Shown here piece by piece: positions 24,447 through 36,390 of a stretch of 64,000 bases of DNA (position 1 is the first letter of the stretch; each line of letters opens with the position of its first letter). The DNA comes from Ovis canadensis (Eukaryota; Chordata; Mammalia; Artiodactyla; Bovidae), in the NCBI RefSeq assembly GCF_042477335.2, contig NC_091245.1, positions 118,826,501 through 118,890,500 on the forward strand. The letters are read 5' to 3'. Under the pieces are notes generated by a model. That model saw only the letters and a program-made list of their open reading frames with translations, searched no databases and had not been told where the DNA came from. The translations under genes were made by a program, and so were the position numbers.

Positions 24447-24643
24447 AGTCGCTCGGTCGTGTCCGACTCTTTGAGACCCCATGGATGGTAGCCTACCAGG
24501 CTCCAGGTCCATGGGATTTTCCAGGCAAGAATACTGGAGTGGGCTGCCATTTCCTTCTCCAGGGGATCTTCCCAACCCAGGGATGGAACCTGGGTCTCCT
24601 GCATTGCAAAAAGATGCTTTACTGTCTAAGCTACTAGGGAAGT
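24445..24643 (-). mobile_element. Bov-tA SINE next to the TG minisatellite
   Basis: Reverse-oriented element from gaagtcgctcggtcgtgtcc to 'taagctactagggaagtg'. Its 3' tail lies at the left, where the TG tract begins. Confidence 0.88.
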
Positions 24644-24844
24644 GAACTGACATACGTAAATGCCATGATCTTTCATAAGATTATGGTCTCAAACTGGTGG
24701 TAAACTGATACTTCAGATTAACAGTGCTGGGTAAAAATGGTGCCTAGTTATGGAAAACACTGTGCTGATGCCTCAAAAAAATTAAACACAGAATTGCAGT
24801 ATGATGGCAATTCTACCTGTGGAGTATAAAGGAAAAAGAAGTGA

Positions 24845-25350
24845 AAACAAGAACTCGGACATTGATATACCTGTGTTCACAGCAGCATTTCTCACAACAG
24901 CCAAAAGGCAGAAGCAGTCCTTTGGCAGATGAATAGATTAAAAAAAATGGTATATACATACAATGGAAAGTTTGTTCACTCTGAAAAAGGAAATTATCAC
25001 ATATGCTACAACATGGATGAACCCTGAAAACATTCCAGTTACAAAAGGACTTCAGTATGATTCTACATTTATGAGGGCAAATTCACAAACACCAACAGTC
25101 AAAATCACAGAGACAGAAATTAGAATGGTGGTTGCCAGGGACTGAGGGGAGAGGATAATGGAGATTTAGTGTTTAAGGGGCACAGATTTTCTGTTTGGGA
25201 AGATGAAAAATTCTAGAAATGGATAATGGTGTTGGTTGTACAACAACACGCAATGTACTTAATGTCAAAGAAATGAACAATTAAAAATGGTTAAAACAGT
25301 GTATTTTCTGTGATATTTATTTTACCACAATAAATGAAAAAGATTAAAAG
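24845..25350 (+). mobile_element. Old L1 (L1M-type) 3' end
   Basis: Order of blocks as in mammalian L1: 'ttcacagcagcatttctcac', 'ggcagatgaatagatt', 'acaacatggatgaaccctg', 'ggtggttgccagggactg', then a 3' UTR ending in A-rich sequence. Diverged, no open frame of use. Confidence 0.7.
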
Positions 25351-25809
25351 TACTGGAATTACTGAGTACAGGAAATCAGAAAGCAGTTTCTGGGCATAAG
25401 AGAGCACTGCACTTTCCTTGGGAAAACTGCTACCAGGGGCAGTCACACTGACAAATTTAAACCGGAGACTCTGCAAGTGTGACATGTATGTTCTGGCCCC
25501 TCCTTCATCCTCTTTTACTCTAGGATCTCAGGTAACACTGTTTAACCCATCCTATGGCACCCAAATCCAAAAGACCTGACGATCTACACAAGGTGTGAAG
25601 AGAGGAGGAGCGTCCTTAGTCAAACACAGATGTTCAAATTTCAAAGAGAAAATATTAATTAATAATTTAACAGAGATTCACTCCATTCAAATAAAAATCA
25701 AATTCAAGAATTATCATTCACCTCACTGCATCTTACGACCCTCTAGCTTCTTGGTGTTTGAAAAAAATGGGGAGGCAAACTTTGATCTCAAATGAATCCA
25801 TGTTTTCAT

Positions 25810-26430
25810 GTTTTTTCTCATAAAAATCACACAAAAGTTGGCAAAGAACAAAAGAGAAAAGAAAGAATAAATAAGGTATGCCAGTATTAACTCCAAATGG
25901 ATTGAGCCATGACTATATAAGAAACTAACAAATAGTAGAAGAAAACAAAGATGAATTTCTGTATAACTTTAATAAAAGACTAATAAGAAAAAAAAAACGA
26001 AACTCCAGCAAATAAAATTTTGCATGGCAAAAACCATACTAAGTAAAACTGAAACACAAACAACAGTTTACAAAAATTATTAGTTAACTTAGAGCACAGA
26101 GGGCTAAACTCCCTAAGAGCTAAAAACTGAGAAAATGACCAACAATCCAATAGTGAAACAGGCAAAAAGCATACAGTGTCTCACCTACCAAAGAAAGAAA
26201 AAAATACATGAGTAGCTCTTAGACAAACAGAGATGCTCAATCTAAATGCAAATTAAAACTACAATGAGAGAGCAATTCTTACCTAATACACACTAAAAAC
26301 GCCAAAGGTCAACAATTTCTACTGGAGGTTGGGGGCAATTATGAATTTTCATACATAGCGACAGGGAGTAAAAAGTGGTATAACCTCAATTTGCCAAGTT
26401 TGTAAGTTTATATTTGGGTACAGTATCTAC
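25810..26430 (+). mobile_element. Old L1 ORF2-end fragment
   Basis: Landmarks in L1 order: 'ggattgagccatgac'-like sequence, 'ttgcatggcaaaaacc', 'gatgctcaatctaaatgc', 'gcaaattaaaactacaatg'. Heavily decayed. Confidence 0.5.
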
Positions 26431-27419
26431 TGTTTTGTTTCACACATGCCTTTTAGGTGCATACTATGTACTCGATATAGATTCTTTAAGGTATATACAG
26501 GAAATTAAGAAATCACTACCTTAAAAGAATTGGGGAGGAAAGGATAACATACATGAAAATTACAAGTAGACAAAAACAAATTAAAAAATCCTGTAGTGTA
26601 AGGCAGAGTATGACCAATCACTAAAGAAATTTGAATCATTCTATGTTAGTTTCCTCATCACTTAATCAATTTCACAACCTCAATGCAAAAACAATTCATT
26701 ATGTTTTCTCAAAATTACTTTATGCTACAGTATGTATCTGAAATCAAGTGGCCTATTTCTTTGCCTAAGAATGGTCTCATTGAGGGAATTGTACTCTATA
26801 CTCTGAAAATCTCATATTTTATGATGCTTGTTTCACAGGCATCTACAGAGTCAAATCTTATATAACCTAAGATCCTAAAAAAACAAATAGAACAACAGAA
26901 GAAAATATGGAAAGAGCAAGTGAATATGGATTTTAATTAAAAGAAAGAGGCAAATATTCCACATAAAAACTTCAAATGCTGAACTATTTCAGACTGGAAA
27001 TAAGTTCATAATCTTCCTGTTAGTATACATACTAAGAAGTGGGGAAAGGAATACAGAAACTTTTGGCAGCTAATAAAATAAAAATTATAAAAGTAGGTCA
27101 TTTTAGGGATTTTTCAAAGATTTTTAATATCTCAGAATACCTGTACTATAGCTCCATATACTTTTCTCTTATTAATATCAGTGCAGAGAACTGGACAAAC
27201 AGAAATTAAAAGTATGAACATACATCCTCCTTGGCTGAAAAGAAATACTAAGTTTTTTTTTTTGGCTGCCCATTTTCTTCTCCCACCCTTTTTGGGGTAT
27301 TCAGTAAGCAAGTACTTCATTAAGCTCTACCAGTCTAGTATCTGTAGATATTCTTACTTTAACTTTATAGCACATACTACACACTCTTGGTTCCCAGAGT
27401 AGCATGGCTGGCTGCTCTA
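26431..27419. other. TMCO1 intron sequence, nothing recognised
   Basis: AT-rich; no exon or repeat assigned. Confidence 0.4.
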
Positions 27420-27660
27420 TCGCCTGTTTTTATTCCACTGGAATACAGCAACACTCATTCATTTACTTATTTTCTAGGGCTGTTTTCATAACACAATGGA
27501 AGAGTTTGCAAAAGTCTGCCTAAACCCTGTTGCCTGTTTTTTGCAAATAAAGTTTTGTTGGAACATAGCCCCACTTATTCCTTTACATTTTGTCTAGCGC
27601 TGTATTCATACAGAGTTGAGTTGCTGTGATAAAAATTGTATGGTCTGAAAAGTAAATACA
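27420..27660 (+). repeat. Two adjacent partial copies of an ancient DNA-transposon-like repeat
   Basis: 27423-27525 and 27530-27655 share the same order of words: 'attccactggaatacagc' / 'gttggaacatagcccc', 'cttattttctagggctg' / 'attttgtctagcgctg'. Probably an old hAT-type element that was duplicated or inserted twice; subfamily not named. Confidence 0.4.
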
Positions 27661-28968
27661 AAAATATTTATCACCCAGACCCATACAAAGTAATGAGTAA
27701 ATAGAAAGTTTGCTGATTACCATGGTAAATGACCTCATGAAATTAACTGCTATACATATATCTCACCAGAATTTCTGAAATAACTGAAAGGAGTTTGAAG
27801 ACTAGCTTGAGCGGAACTTTCTCAACAATCATCCTTAACATTTATTTCACTTAAGAAAATGCTACAGTTTTCAGATGGTAATTTCTAGGTAATGAAGTCC
27901 AGGTAGCAGTACAAACACAAAAAGGCAAAATGGTTTTCTGAGAAGGCCTTACAAATAACTGGGAAAAGAAGAGCAGTGAAAGGCAAACGTGAAAAGGAAA
28001 GACATACCCATATGAATGCTAAGTTCCAAAGAATAGCAAGGAGAGATAAGAAAGCCTTCCTAAGTGAATAATGTGAAGAAATAGAGGAAAATATCAGAAT
28101 GGGAAAAACTAGAGATCTCTTCAAGAAAATTAGAGATACCAAGGGAACATTTCATGCAAAGATGGGCACAATAAAGAAAAGAAATGGTATGGACCTAACA
28201 GAAGCAGAAGATATTAAGAAAAGGTGGCAAGAACACACAGAGCTATAAAAAAAAAAAAAATCTTCATGACCCAGATAACCACGATGGTATGGTCACTGAC
28301 ATAGAGTCAGACATCCTGGAGTGCAAAGTCAAGTGGTTCTTAGGAAGGAAGCATCACTATGAACAAAGCTAGTGGAGGTGATGGAATTCCAGTTGAGCTA
28401 TTTTAAAGCTTCAAAGATGATGCTATTAAAGTGCTGCATTCAATATGCCAGCAAATTTGGAAAACTCACCAGTAGCCACAGGACTGGAAAAGGTCAGTTT
28501 TCATTCCAATCCCAAAGAAAGGCAATGCCAAAGAACGTTCAAACTACTGCATAACTGCACTCATTTCACATGTTAGCAAAGTAATGCTCAAAATTCTACA
28601 AGCTAGGCTTCAACAGTACGTGAACTGAGAACTTCCATATGTTCAAGCTGGATTTAGAAAAGGCAGAGGAAGCAGAGATCAAACTGCCAACATCTGTTGG
28701 ATCATAGAGAAAGCAAGAGAATTCCAGAAAAACATCTACGTCTGCTTCACTGACTATGCTAAACCTTTGACTGTGTGTATCACAACAAACTGGAAAATTC
28801 TTAAAGACATAGGAATACCAGAACACCTTACTTGCCGCCTGAGAAACATGTACGCAGTCAAGAAGCAACAGTTATAACTAGACATGGAGCAACAGACTGG
28901 TTCAAAATTGGGAAAGGAGTATGTCAAGGCTGTATACTGTCACCCTGCTTGTTAAACTTATATGCAGA

Positions 28969-29185
28969 AAGTGAGTGAGTGAAGTCGCTCAGTTGTGTCC
29001 GACTCTTTGCAACCCCATGGACTGTAGCCTACCAAGCTCCTCTGTCCATGGGATTTTCCAGGCAATAGTACTGGAGTGGATTGCCATTTCCTTCTCCAGG
29101 GGATCTTCCCGACCCAGGGATCGAACCCGGGTCTCCCGCATTGTAGACAGATGCTTTATCGTCTGTGCCACCAGGGAAGTCGAAC
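28969..29185 (-). mobile_element. Bov-tA SINE nested in BovB
   Basis: Reverse-oriented full element starting gtgagtgagtgaagtcgctc region and ending 'ccaccagggaagtc'. The interrupted BovB word atatgcaga is present on both sides (28960-28968, 29186-29194). Confidence 0.92.
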
Positions 29186-29553
29186 ATATGCAGAGAACAT
29201 CACGCAAAATGCCAGGCTAGACGAAGCACAAGCTGGAATTAAGATTGCCAGGAGAAATATCAATGTCCTTAGATACGCAGATGACACCACCCTCATAACA
29301 GAAAGCAAAGAAGAACGAAAGAGCCTCTTGATGAGGGTGAAAGAGGAGACTGAAAAAGCTGGCTTAAAACTCAACATTCAAAAAACTAAGACCATGGCAT
29401 CCAGTCCCATCACCTCATGGAAAAATAGATGGGGAAACAATGGAAACAGTGACAGACTTTATTTTCTTGGGCTCCAAAGTTACTGCGGCTGATGACTGCA
29501 GCCTGAAATTAAAAGACGCTTGCACCTTGTAAGAAAAGCTATGACAAACCTAA

Positions 29554-29869
29554 GTGAAGTGAAAATTGCTCAGTCCTGTTCGACTCTTTGTTTGTGACCC
29601 CCATGGACTGTATAGTCCATAGATTCTCCAGGCCAGAATACTGGAGTGGGTAGCCATTTCTTTCTCTTAGGGATCTTCCCAACCCAGGGATCGAACTCAG
29701 GTCTCCTTCACTGCAGGCAGATTCTTAACCAACTGAGCCACAAAGAAGCCCGAGCATATTGGAGTGGGTATCCTATCCCTTTTCCAATGGATCTTTCTGA
29801 CCCAGGAATTGAACCAGGGTCTCCCACATTGTAGGTGCATTCTTTACCAGCTGAGGTACCAGGGAAGTC
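29554..29869 (-). mobile_element. Bov-tA-type SINE with duplicated tRNA-related block, nested in BovB
   Basis: Reverse element: one Bov-A unit, then two successive tRNA-related blocks (about 29660-29752 and 29770-29868), each ending in a 'ccag/cacaaagaagccc'-type terminus. BovB sequence resumes at 'tagacagcatgttaaaaag'. Confidence 0.88.
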
Positions 29870-30365
29870 TAGACAGCATGTTAAAAAGTGGAGACTTTAC
29901 ATTACTGACAAAGGTCTGTATAGTCAAAGCTATGATTTTTCCAGTAGTCATATATGGATGTGAGAGTTGGACCATAAAGAAGGCTGAAAGCTGAAGAATT
30001 GATGCTTTTGAACTGTGATGCTGGAGAAGACTCCTGAGAGTCCCTTGGACTGCAAGGAGATCAAGCCAGTCAATCCTAAAGGAAATCAGTCTTGAATATT
30101 CATTGGAGGGACTGATGCTGAAGTTCCCATACGTTGGCCACCTGATGCGAAGAGTCAAGTCATTAGAAAAGACCCAGATGTTGGGAAAGGTTGAAGGCAG
30201 GAGGAGAAAGGGATGACTGAGGATGGTTGGATGGCATCACCGACTCGATAGATATGAATTTGGGCAAGCTCTGGGAAAAAGGACAGGGAAGCCTGACGTG
30301 CTGCAGTCCATGGGGTTGCAGAGTCAGACACGACTGAGTGACTGAACAACAACAACAATAACAAC

Positions 30366-30497
30366 CGTAGTTTCCTGGTGGCCGAGTGGTTAGGATTCTG
30401 TGTTTCACTGATGTGGCCTGAGTTTAATCCCTGGCCAGGGAACTGAGATCCCAGAAACCTCAAGTGAGGGTCAAAAAAAGAAAAAGAAAAAAAAGAA
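30366..30497 (+). mobile_element. CHR-type SINE after the BovB tail
   Basis: gtagtttcctggtggccgag, 'aatccctggccagggaactg', A/G-rich tail (aaaaaaagaaaaag). It sits directly behind the BovB (aac)n tail. Confidence 0.78.
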
Positions 30498-30850
30498 CCT
30501 GGCCTTCCTTGGTGACTTAGTGGTAAAGAATTCGCCTGCCAATGCAGGACACACAGGTTGGATCCCTGGTCTGGGAAGATCCCATAGGTGGCAGAACAAA
30601 ACTCAGCCCGAGTGCTACAACTATTGGGCCTGTGCTCCAGAGCCCAGGAACTGCAACCATTGAACCCACGTGCCGCAGCTACTGAAGCCTGCATGCCCTC
30701 AAGCATGCGCTCTGCAAAAAGAGAGGCCACTGCAGTTAAGAAGCCTTCACAATGCAATGAAGAGCAGCCCCTGCCCACTGCAATTAGAGAAAGGCCCACA
30801 TGGCAACAAAAACCCAGCACAGCCAAAAATATATAAATAAAATTATTTAA
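30498..30850 (+). mobile_element. Long CHR-type SINE
   Basis: ggccttccttggtgacttag, then the long body with repeated 'actgaagcctgc/ctccagagccc' words, 'gcaacaaaaacccagcac' and an AT-rich tail. The open frame 30588-30836 is not a gene. Confidence 0.85.
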
Positions 30851-31010
30851 AAGTGCAACAACAAAAAACCACCAAAAAACTATTGTAATCAAAAACATAG
30901 TAGTAACATCTTTGTAATCAAGATAGAATTGCAACACATGTAATTAAAATAGCATTGCTCCTTGTTGCTTAGGGCAGAATGTATACATCATTGTATTTTA
31001 TTAATATTTT

Positions 31011-32812
31011 CAGTTCAGTTCAGTTCAGTCGCTCAGTCGTGCCCAACTCTTTGCAACCCCATGAAGCGCAGCACGCCAGGCCTCCCTGTCCATCACAAAC
31101 TTCCGGAGTCCACCCAACCCATGTCTATTGAGTCAGTGATGCCACCCAACCATCTCATGCTCTATCGTCTCCTTCTCCTTCTGCCCTCAATCTTTCCCAG
31201 CATCAGGGTCTTTTCAAATGAGTCAGCTCTTTGCATCAGGTGGCCAAAGTAGTGGAGTTTCAGCTTCAACATCAGTCCTTCCAATGAACACCCAGGACTG
31301 ATCTCCTTTAGGATGGACTGGCTGGGTCTCCTTGCAGTCCAAGGAACTCTCGAGTCTTCTCCAACACCACAGTTCAAAAGCATCAATTCTTCAGCGCTCA
31401 GCTTTCTTTATAGTCCAACTCTCACATCCATACATGACCACTGAAAAAACCATAGCCTTGACTGCTGCTGCTGCTGCTGCTGCTGCTGCTAAGTTGCTTC
31501 AGTCATGTCTGACTCTGTGCGACTCCATAGACAGCAGCCCACCAGGCTCCGTCATCCCTGGGATTCGCCAGGCAAGAACACTGGAATGGGTTGCCATTTC
31601 CTTCTCCAATGCATGAAAGAGAAAAGTGAAAGTGAAGTCGCTCAGTCTTGTCTGACCCTTTGTGGACCCCATGGACTGCAGCCTACAAGGCTCCTCCGTC
31701 CATGGGATTTTCCAGGCAAGAGTACTGGAGTGGGGTGCCGTTGCCTTCTCCATAGCCTTGACTAGACAAACGTTTGTTGACAAAACAATGTCTTTGCTTC
31801 TTAATATGCTGTCTAGGTTGGTCATAACTTTCCTTCCACAGAGTAAGCGTCCTTTAATTTCCTGGCTGCAGTCACCATCTGCAGTGATTTTGGAGCCCCC
31901 CCAAAATAAAGTCAGCCACTGTTTCCACTGTTTCCCCATCTATTAGCCATGAAATGATGGGACCAGATGGCATGATCTCAATTTTCTGAATGTTAAGCCA
32001 ACTGTTTCCCTCTCCTCTTTCACTTTCATCAAAAGGCACTTTAGTTCTTCTTTGCTTTCTGCCATAAGGGTGGTGTTATCTGCATATCTGAGGCTATTGG
32101 TATTTTTCCCAGCAATCTTGATTCCAGCTTGTGCTTCTTCCAGCCCAGCGTTTCTCATGATGTATTTAACATATAAGTTAAATAAGCAAGGTGACAATAT
32201 ACAGCCTTGACGTACTCCTTTTCCTATCTGGAACCAGTCTGTTATTCCATGTTCAGATCTAACTATTGCTTCCTGACCTGCATATAGGTTTCTCAAGAGG
32301 CAGGTCAGGTGGTCTGGTATTCCCATCTCTTTCAGAATTTTCCACAGTTGATTGTGATCCACACAGTCAAAGGCTTTGGCATAGTGAATAAAGCAGAAAT
32401 AGATATTTTTCTGGAACTCTCTTGCTTTTTTCATGATCCAGTGGATGTTGGCAATTTGATCACTGGTTCCTCTGCCTTTTCTAAAACCCGCTTGAACATC
32501 TGGAAGTTCACGGTTCACGTATTGCTGAAGCCTGGCTTGGAGAATTTTGAGCATTACTTTGCTAGCGTGTGAGTTGAGTGCAATTGTGTGGTAATTTGAG
32601 CATTCTTTGGCATTGCCTTTCTTTGGGATTGGAATGAAAACTGACCTTTTCCAGTCCTATGACTGCTGCTGAGTTTTCCAAATTTGCTGGCATACTGAGT
32701 GTAGCACTTTCACAGCATCATCTTTCAGGATTTGAAATTGCTCAACTGGAATGCCATCACCTCCACTAGCTTTGTTTGTAGTGATGCTTCCTAAGGCCCA
32801 CTTGACTTCACT
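31011..32812 (-). mobile_element. BovB LINE with exact target-site duplication and nested Bov-A2
   Basis: Minus-oriented copy: the 3' tail with cagttcagttcagttcag lies at 31011, the 5'-truncated end at 32812. Exact 10-bp duplication ttaatatttt at 31001-31010 and 32813-32822. The longest frame (32554-31943) is a reverse transcriptase remnant with GVRQGCILSPCLFNLY and CVDHNQLWKIL; the catalytic boxes are damaged (YADN for YADD, FIHYAKAFD for FIDYAKAFD). Sequence similarity to the family is high, so it is a relatively young copy. Confidence 0.95.
31464..31750 (-). mobile_element. Bov-A2 SINE nested in BovB, exact target-site duplication, CTG tail
   Basis: Begins with the complement of the CAG tail (nine CTG units, about 31462-31490) and contains two Bov-A units. 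Exact 13-bp duplication catagccttgact at 31451-31463 and 31751-31763, which is BovB sequence. Removal of SINE plus one copy restores the BovB reading. Confidence 0.96.
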
Positions 32813-32967
32813 TTAATATTTTGTCTCATTTTTAATCAAATTTAAGAGCAATAGACCTCTATTAAACCAACAAAGAGAATCATATTGTCATTGTCTTGGG
32901 TTTTACCTTGGATAAGCCAAAATGCTGAAGCATTTCAAAAGATGTAGTACACACCTCAATTATACAA

Positions 32968-33160
32968 GATGCTGGGAAAGACTGTGGGCAGGAGGAGAAG
33001 GGAGCGACACAGGATCAGGTGGTTGGATGGCATTACCAACTCAATGGACATGAGTTTGAGCAAACTCTGGGCGATAGTGAAGGTCAGAGGAGCCTGCTGT
33101 GCCTGCAGTCCATGGGGTCACAAAGAGTCAGAGACGACAGAGTGACTGAACACCACCACA
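32968..33160 (+). mobile_element. BovB 3'-end fragment
   Basis: gatgctgggaaagactgtgg through 'ggttggatggcattaccaac' to 'gactgaacaccaccac'. Severely 5'-truncated insertion. Confidence 0.9.
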
Positions 33161-33199
33161 AGAATGCAACTTCCTGCTGGACACACTCACTTAACTGCC

Positions 33200-33426
33200 C
33201 CACAGACAACTAAAACAGCATGTCTTCCAACCAACCTACTTCTCTGTTCTCTTTTCTCATCCTCCATTTGGTTACCAAAGCCATAATGTTGAAGTCACCT
33301 TAGTTTCTCCTTTCTCACATTAAATCAATCATTAAATTCTGCAAGCTTACCTCTATATATTTTTCAACATTGTCCCCTCCTCAATCATTTCAGCACTGTA
33401 ATAATTTAGAACAAAGTGATTTTTTA
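33200..33426 (+). repeat. Ancient mammalian-wide repeat, L2-like
   Basis: Pyrimidine-rich sequence with 'attaaattctgcaagctta' and 'cattgtcccctcctcaatc' in the order of the family also seen near 56230 and 62190. Low-identity match. Confidence 0.3.
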
Positions 33427-33671
33427 CTGCTGTTGCTGCTAAGTCGCTTCAGTCGTGTCCGACTCTGTGAGACCTCATGGACAGCAGCCCACCAGGCTCC
33501 CTCGTCCCTGGAATTCTCCAGGCAAGAACACCTGAGTGGGTTGCCATTTCCTTCTCCAATGCATGAAAGTGAAGTTGCTCAGTCAGGTCCAACTCTTAGC
33601 GACCTCATGGACAGCAGACTACCAGGCTCCTCCGTCCATGGGATTTTCCAGGCAAGAGTAGTGGAGTGGGG
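33427..33671 (-). mobile_element. Bov-A2 SINE, 5' end truncated
   Basis: ctgctgttgctgctaagtcg at the left (complement of the CAG tail), then two Bov-A units to 'gagtagtggagtgggg'. Confidence 0.9.
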
Positions 33672-34479
33672 ACTACTCTATTAGTTTTCTGTTACTTCTG
33701 CATGTGGTCATGTCCCCCTCACATCTATCCTTCAGAAGCAGTAAGTATAAGAAAATGATTTCAGGAAGCCTGAAAACTTGATTGCATTTAACATGCAAAA
33801 GAAGAAGGTGGGAAGCATCCAAATAGAAGAAAGAATATTCACAAAAAGCAAGTCTGGGCGAGTGGAGAATGAAAACTGCCAGATACGTCAGAATGGTTGG
33901 AGCACTGGATGAGGAGAGAGATGAAGTAGGGCGAGCATTAAGTGCTAAGGTCATGAAGACCTTTGTGAACTTCTAATTATAATTCCGTTTCCTATTGACT
34001 CACACATGGCAGACCAATCCAAAAACCTGCTGCCACAGACAATATTCAGAGGAAGAAGAAAAACAACTCTGAATCATTTATGCAACAAACACTGAAATGA
34101 TCATGTTCATACCTCCCCACCATATCATGTGCCAACCTCCTCCCTATAATGCCTACTGAATGGCAGCATGTTCAAACACTGAATAATTCCCTGAAATGTG
34201 AAGAGTTCTAGAGCAAGAGACTTTAACCTCTCTTATTTTTTAAAGTCCCATCTCAAAAGCCACTTTATTATTTCAACCTTGCTGCCTGAATCGTCTGCCA
34301 CTAACGACGCCAAGTCTCTCTTCCAGGCTCTCACAATCCTATCTGACTTCGTTCTCACTATTTTTCACTATGAATATCTGATCATCATGTTGCCTGAATG
34401 TAAACTCTACAATTCAGACTTTACCTCAACTGTGACTAACTTAAAGTCATCAAATTATTACGTTTACTTGTGTTCCTGT
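33672..34479. other. TMCO1 intron sequence with old L2-like pieces
   Basis: 34200-34440 resembles a sense L2 3' part ('ctgacttcgttctcac', 'gaatgtaaactctac'). The open frame 34198-34581 crosses into the adjoining SINE and is not a gene. Confidence 0.35.
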
Positions 34480-34488
34480 AGTGCCAAA

Positions 34489-34764
34489 TGGAGAAGGCAG
34501 TGGCACCCCACTCCAGTACTCTTGCCTGGAAAATCCCATGGATGGAGGAGCCCGGAAGGCTGCAGTCCATGGGGTTGCTGAGGGTCGGACACGACTGAGC
34601 GACTTCACTTTCACTTTTCACTTTCATGCATTGGAGAAGGAAATGGCAACCCACTCCAGTGTTCTTGCCTGGAGAATCCCAGGGAGAGGGGAGCCGGTGG
34701 GCGGCCGTCTATGGTCGCACAGAGTCAGACACGACTGAAGCGACTTAGCAGCAGCAGCAGCAGC
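34489..34764 (+). mobile_element. Bov-A2 SINE with target-site duplication
   Basis: Two Bov-A units and a (CAG)n tail at 34748-34766. Exact 9-bp duplication agtgccaaa at 34480-34488 and 34765-34773. Its right end lies 355 bases from the 145-nt TMCO1 exon. Confidence 0.94.
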
Positions 34765-35118
34765 AGTGCCAAAAGGCACTGGTGAATAATAAAGAAGGAA
34801 TGATAGTAGGAATGGAAAATCCACTCTTTTCTTTTCGACCTTTAGATAACTGCAATAAAGAAGAAACTTGAGAGCGCTCTTTAAAATGAGGTGAAAACCA
34901 CGTGTGACTTGATGACCACTCTCCATCCCTAAGGATCAGTAATCTAAACTATATACATTTAAAACAGTTTCAGAGGATACTCTGGAATTCTGAAACAAGC
35001 AACTGAAAGATCTCAGTAGCAACAGGTGGACACTTCCAGTATTACACAAATAGACATTAATTTAGGGTGTGAGAGCAAGAAAGGAGGTACATATGAAATA
35101 GATCATGTGGGCACTCAC

Positions 35119-35263
35119 CTGTCGAATTGACATGGTACAGAGAATATACAGGAAGATGAAGGAACAGTCTGTGGTGTCATCCCCAAGCAGATTTCGGTGA
35201 GACAGTCCTTGGATATAGGATAGTGGGGTGAAAGGGAGCTTTGCCACCACTCTGCCATCAAAT
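35119..35263 (-). CDS. TMCO1: TMCO1 coding exon, residues 109-156 (probably exon 6)
   Basis: This 145-nt exon completes Ile108 and encodes 48 residues. It starts FDGRVVAKLPFTPLSYIQ, passes through SHRNLLGDDTTDCS and ends in the hydrophobic FIFLYILCTMSIRQ, a membrane segment near the C terminus. The acceptor is cctgtttag and the donor CAG/gtgagt, phase 0. Minus-strand translation past the donor runs on into intron, so the open frame looks longer than the exon (to about 35062). It lies between two introns of 16.5 and 20.6 kb and has SINE copies in opposite orientation on its two sides (34489-34764 plus, 37622-37935 minus). Confidence 0.97.
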
Positions 35264-36390
35264 CTAAACAGGAAAGAGCACAGAACTGTTATTTTCAGAA
35301 GGCTGACAAACTTAGTTCCAGAGAGAATCTGGGACAGAAACAGAACTTTAAGTCTCTTGATCTCTAAAACACCAAGAAATGGTGATGTTCTAAAAATATA
35401 TTTGTAGTAAAAGGATATAAGGAGATTTTTTTTCCCATTAATCTTTTTCTAAACTATAGATTCTTAGTTTTTTCAATATCAGGATATTTAACATGCTGAG
35501 AAAGTATTGAGGACTCTAAAAAGGTTTTATTTAGAGGTTTCATCTATTATCAATATTACTATTTAATAAATTAAAACTGAGAAATTTTAAAATATTTGTC
35601 AAATCATTTAAAAAACAGCAATATTCAGTATATGTTAACACAAGTATGTTTATGAAAAATAACATTATTTTCCATACAAAAGAAGAATTCACTGAGAAGA
35701 AAGGCTTCTTCCTTCCTCCCCCTCAATCTCACAGCTGCTTCATTACTTGGGCTGTTACAATATTACACACCCTATGAAGCCTTTGGAAAATTCCACCATA
35801 CATTCATGAGAGAATGAAAGTGAAGAAGGCAAGAAAAAAAAATCTTAGAATTATTACAATAATTTTTACCTCAAGGACCTAAAAGTTTGAGACTGCCAGC
35901 ACTCCCCAAACCATACTTTTGAGAAGGACTGTTCTAAACCACGACATCAGTAAGATTTTAAGAATCCTCTTTTCCAAGAGTCAAAGATTCCCAGTATATA
36001 CCTTAAACATGAAATTCATGGAATATACACAGTGGTGAATGAAAAATAGTATACATAATATTCTGAGATAACTTTTAACATACTTCTAATATTTGAAATT
36101 AATTCCTTTTATTTTTTCTAAAACAGAAAAGAAAAATATTTTGAAAAGAGGAAAAGCTTATAAAAAAGCTAGAAGAAGTATATATCAGCGTTTATTTTGA
36201 GGTGCTGGGGATATGAGCTTCTTTTATTCTTTTCAATAAGTTGTATAATAAGACAAAGAGAATTATAACATTAATGTGATTAAGGATAGTGATACTTCAC
36301 AATATTAGAAAAGTATATGACTGCATCAGTTAAATTATCCAAATAAAGTCCTTACTTCTAGTTAAAATGTCCAGAACATTTGCTTTTAAA
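35264..36390. other. TMCO1 intron sequence flanking the 145-nt exon
   Basis: AT-rich DNA without an assigned transposon; includes the branch-point and pyrimidine region for the acceptor at 35264. Confidence 0.45.

Larger units (their letters stand above)
27893..30350 (+). mobile_element. BovB LINE, about 1.9 kb, with two nested SINEs
   Basis: Colinear with BovB from before the reverse transcriptase (ggtggcaagaacacacagag) through 'agttgagctattttaaag' to the tail 'gactgagtgactgaacaac'. The RT box reads YADD (in RYADDTTLITES, 29265-29310), but stops, frameshifts and two SINE insertions (28969-29185, 29554-29869) disable it. It lies in the last TMCO1 intron, antisense to the gene. Confidence 0.93.

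Noticed and set aside
24238..24653. Frames rich in repeated Val/Cys or His/Thr across 24.24-24.65 kb
   Set aside because: Translation of a TG/CA minisatellite joined to a SINE; not a real low-complexity protein.
30155..30937. 260-codon minus-strand open frame
   Set aside because: It runs across the BovB tail and two CHR SINEs in antisense; composite of repeats, with no protein resemblance.
31943..32554. Longest open frame in the window (minus strand, 203 codons)
   Set aside because: It is the reverse transcriptase part of a BovB copy, with changed catalytic boxes and no complete ORF; not a host gene.
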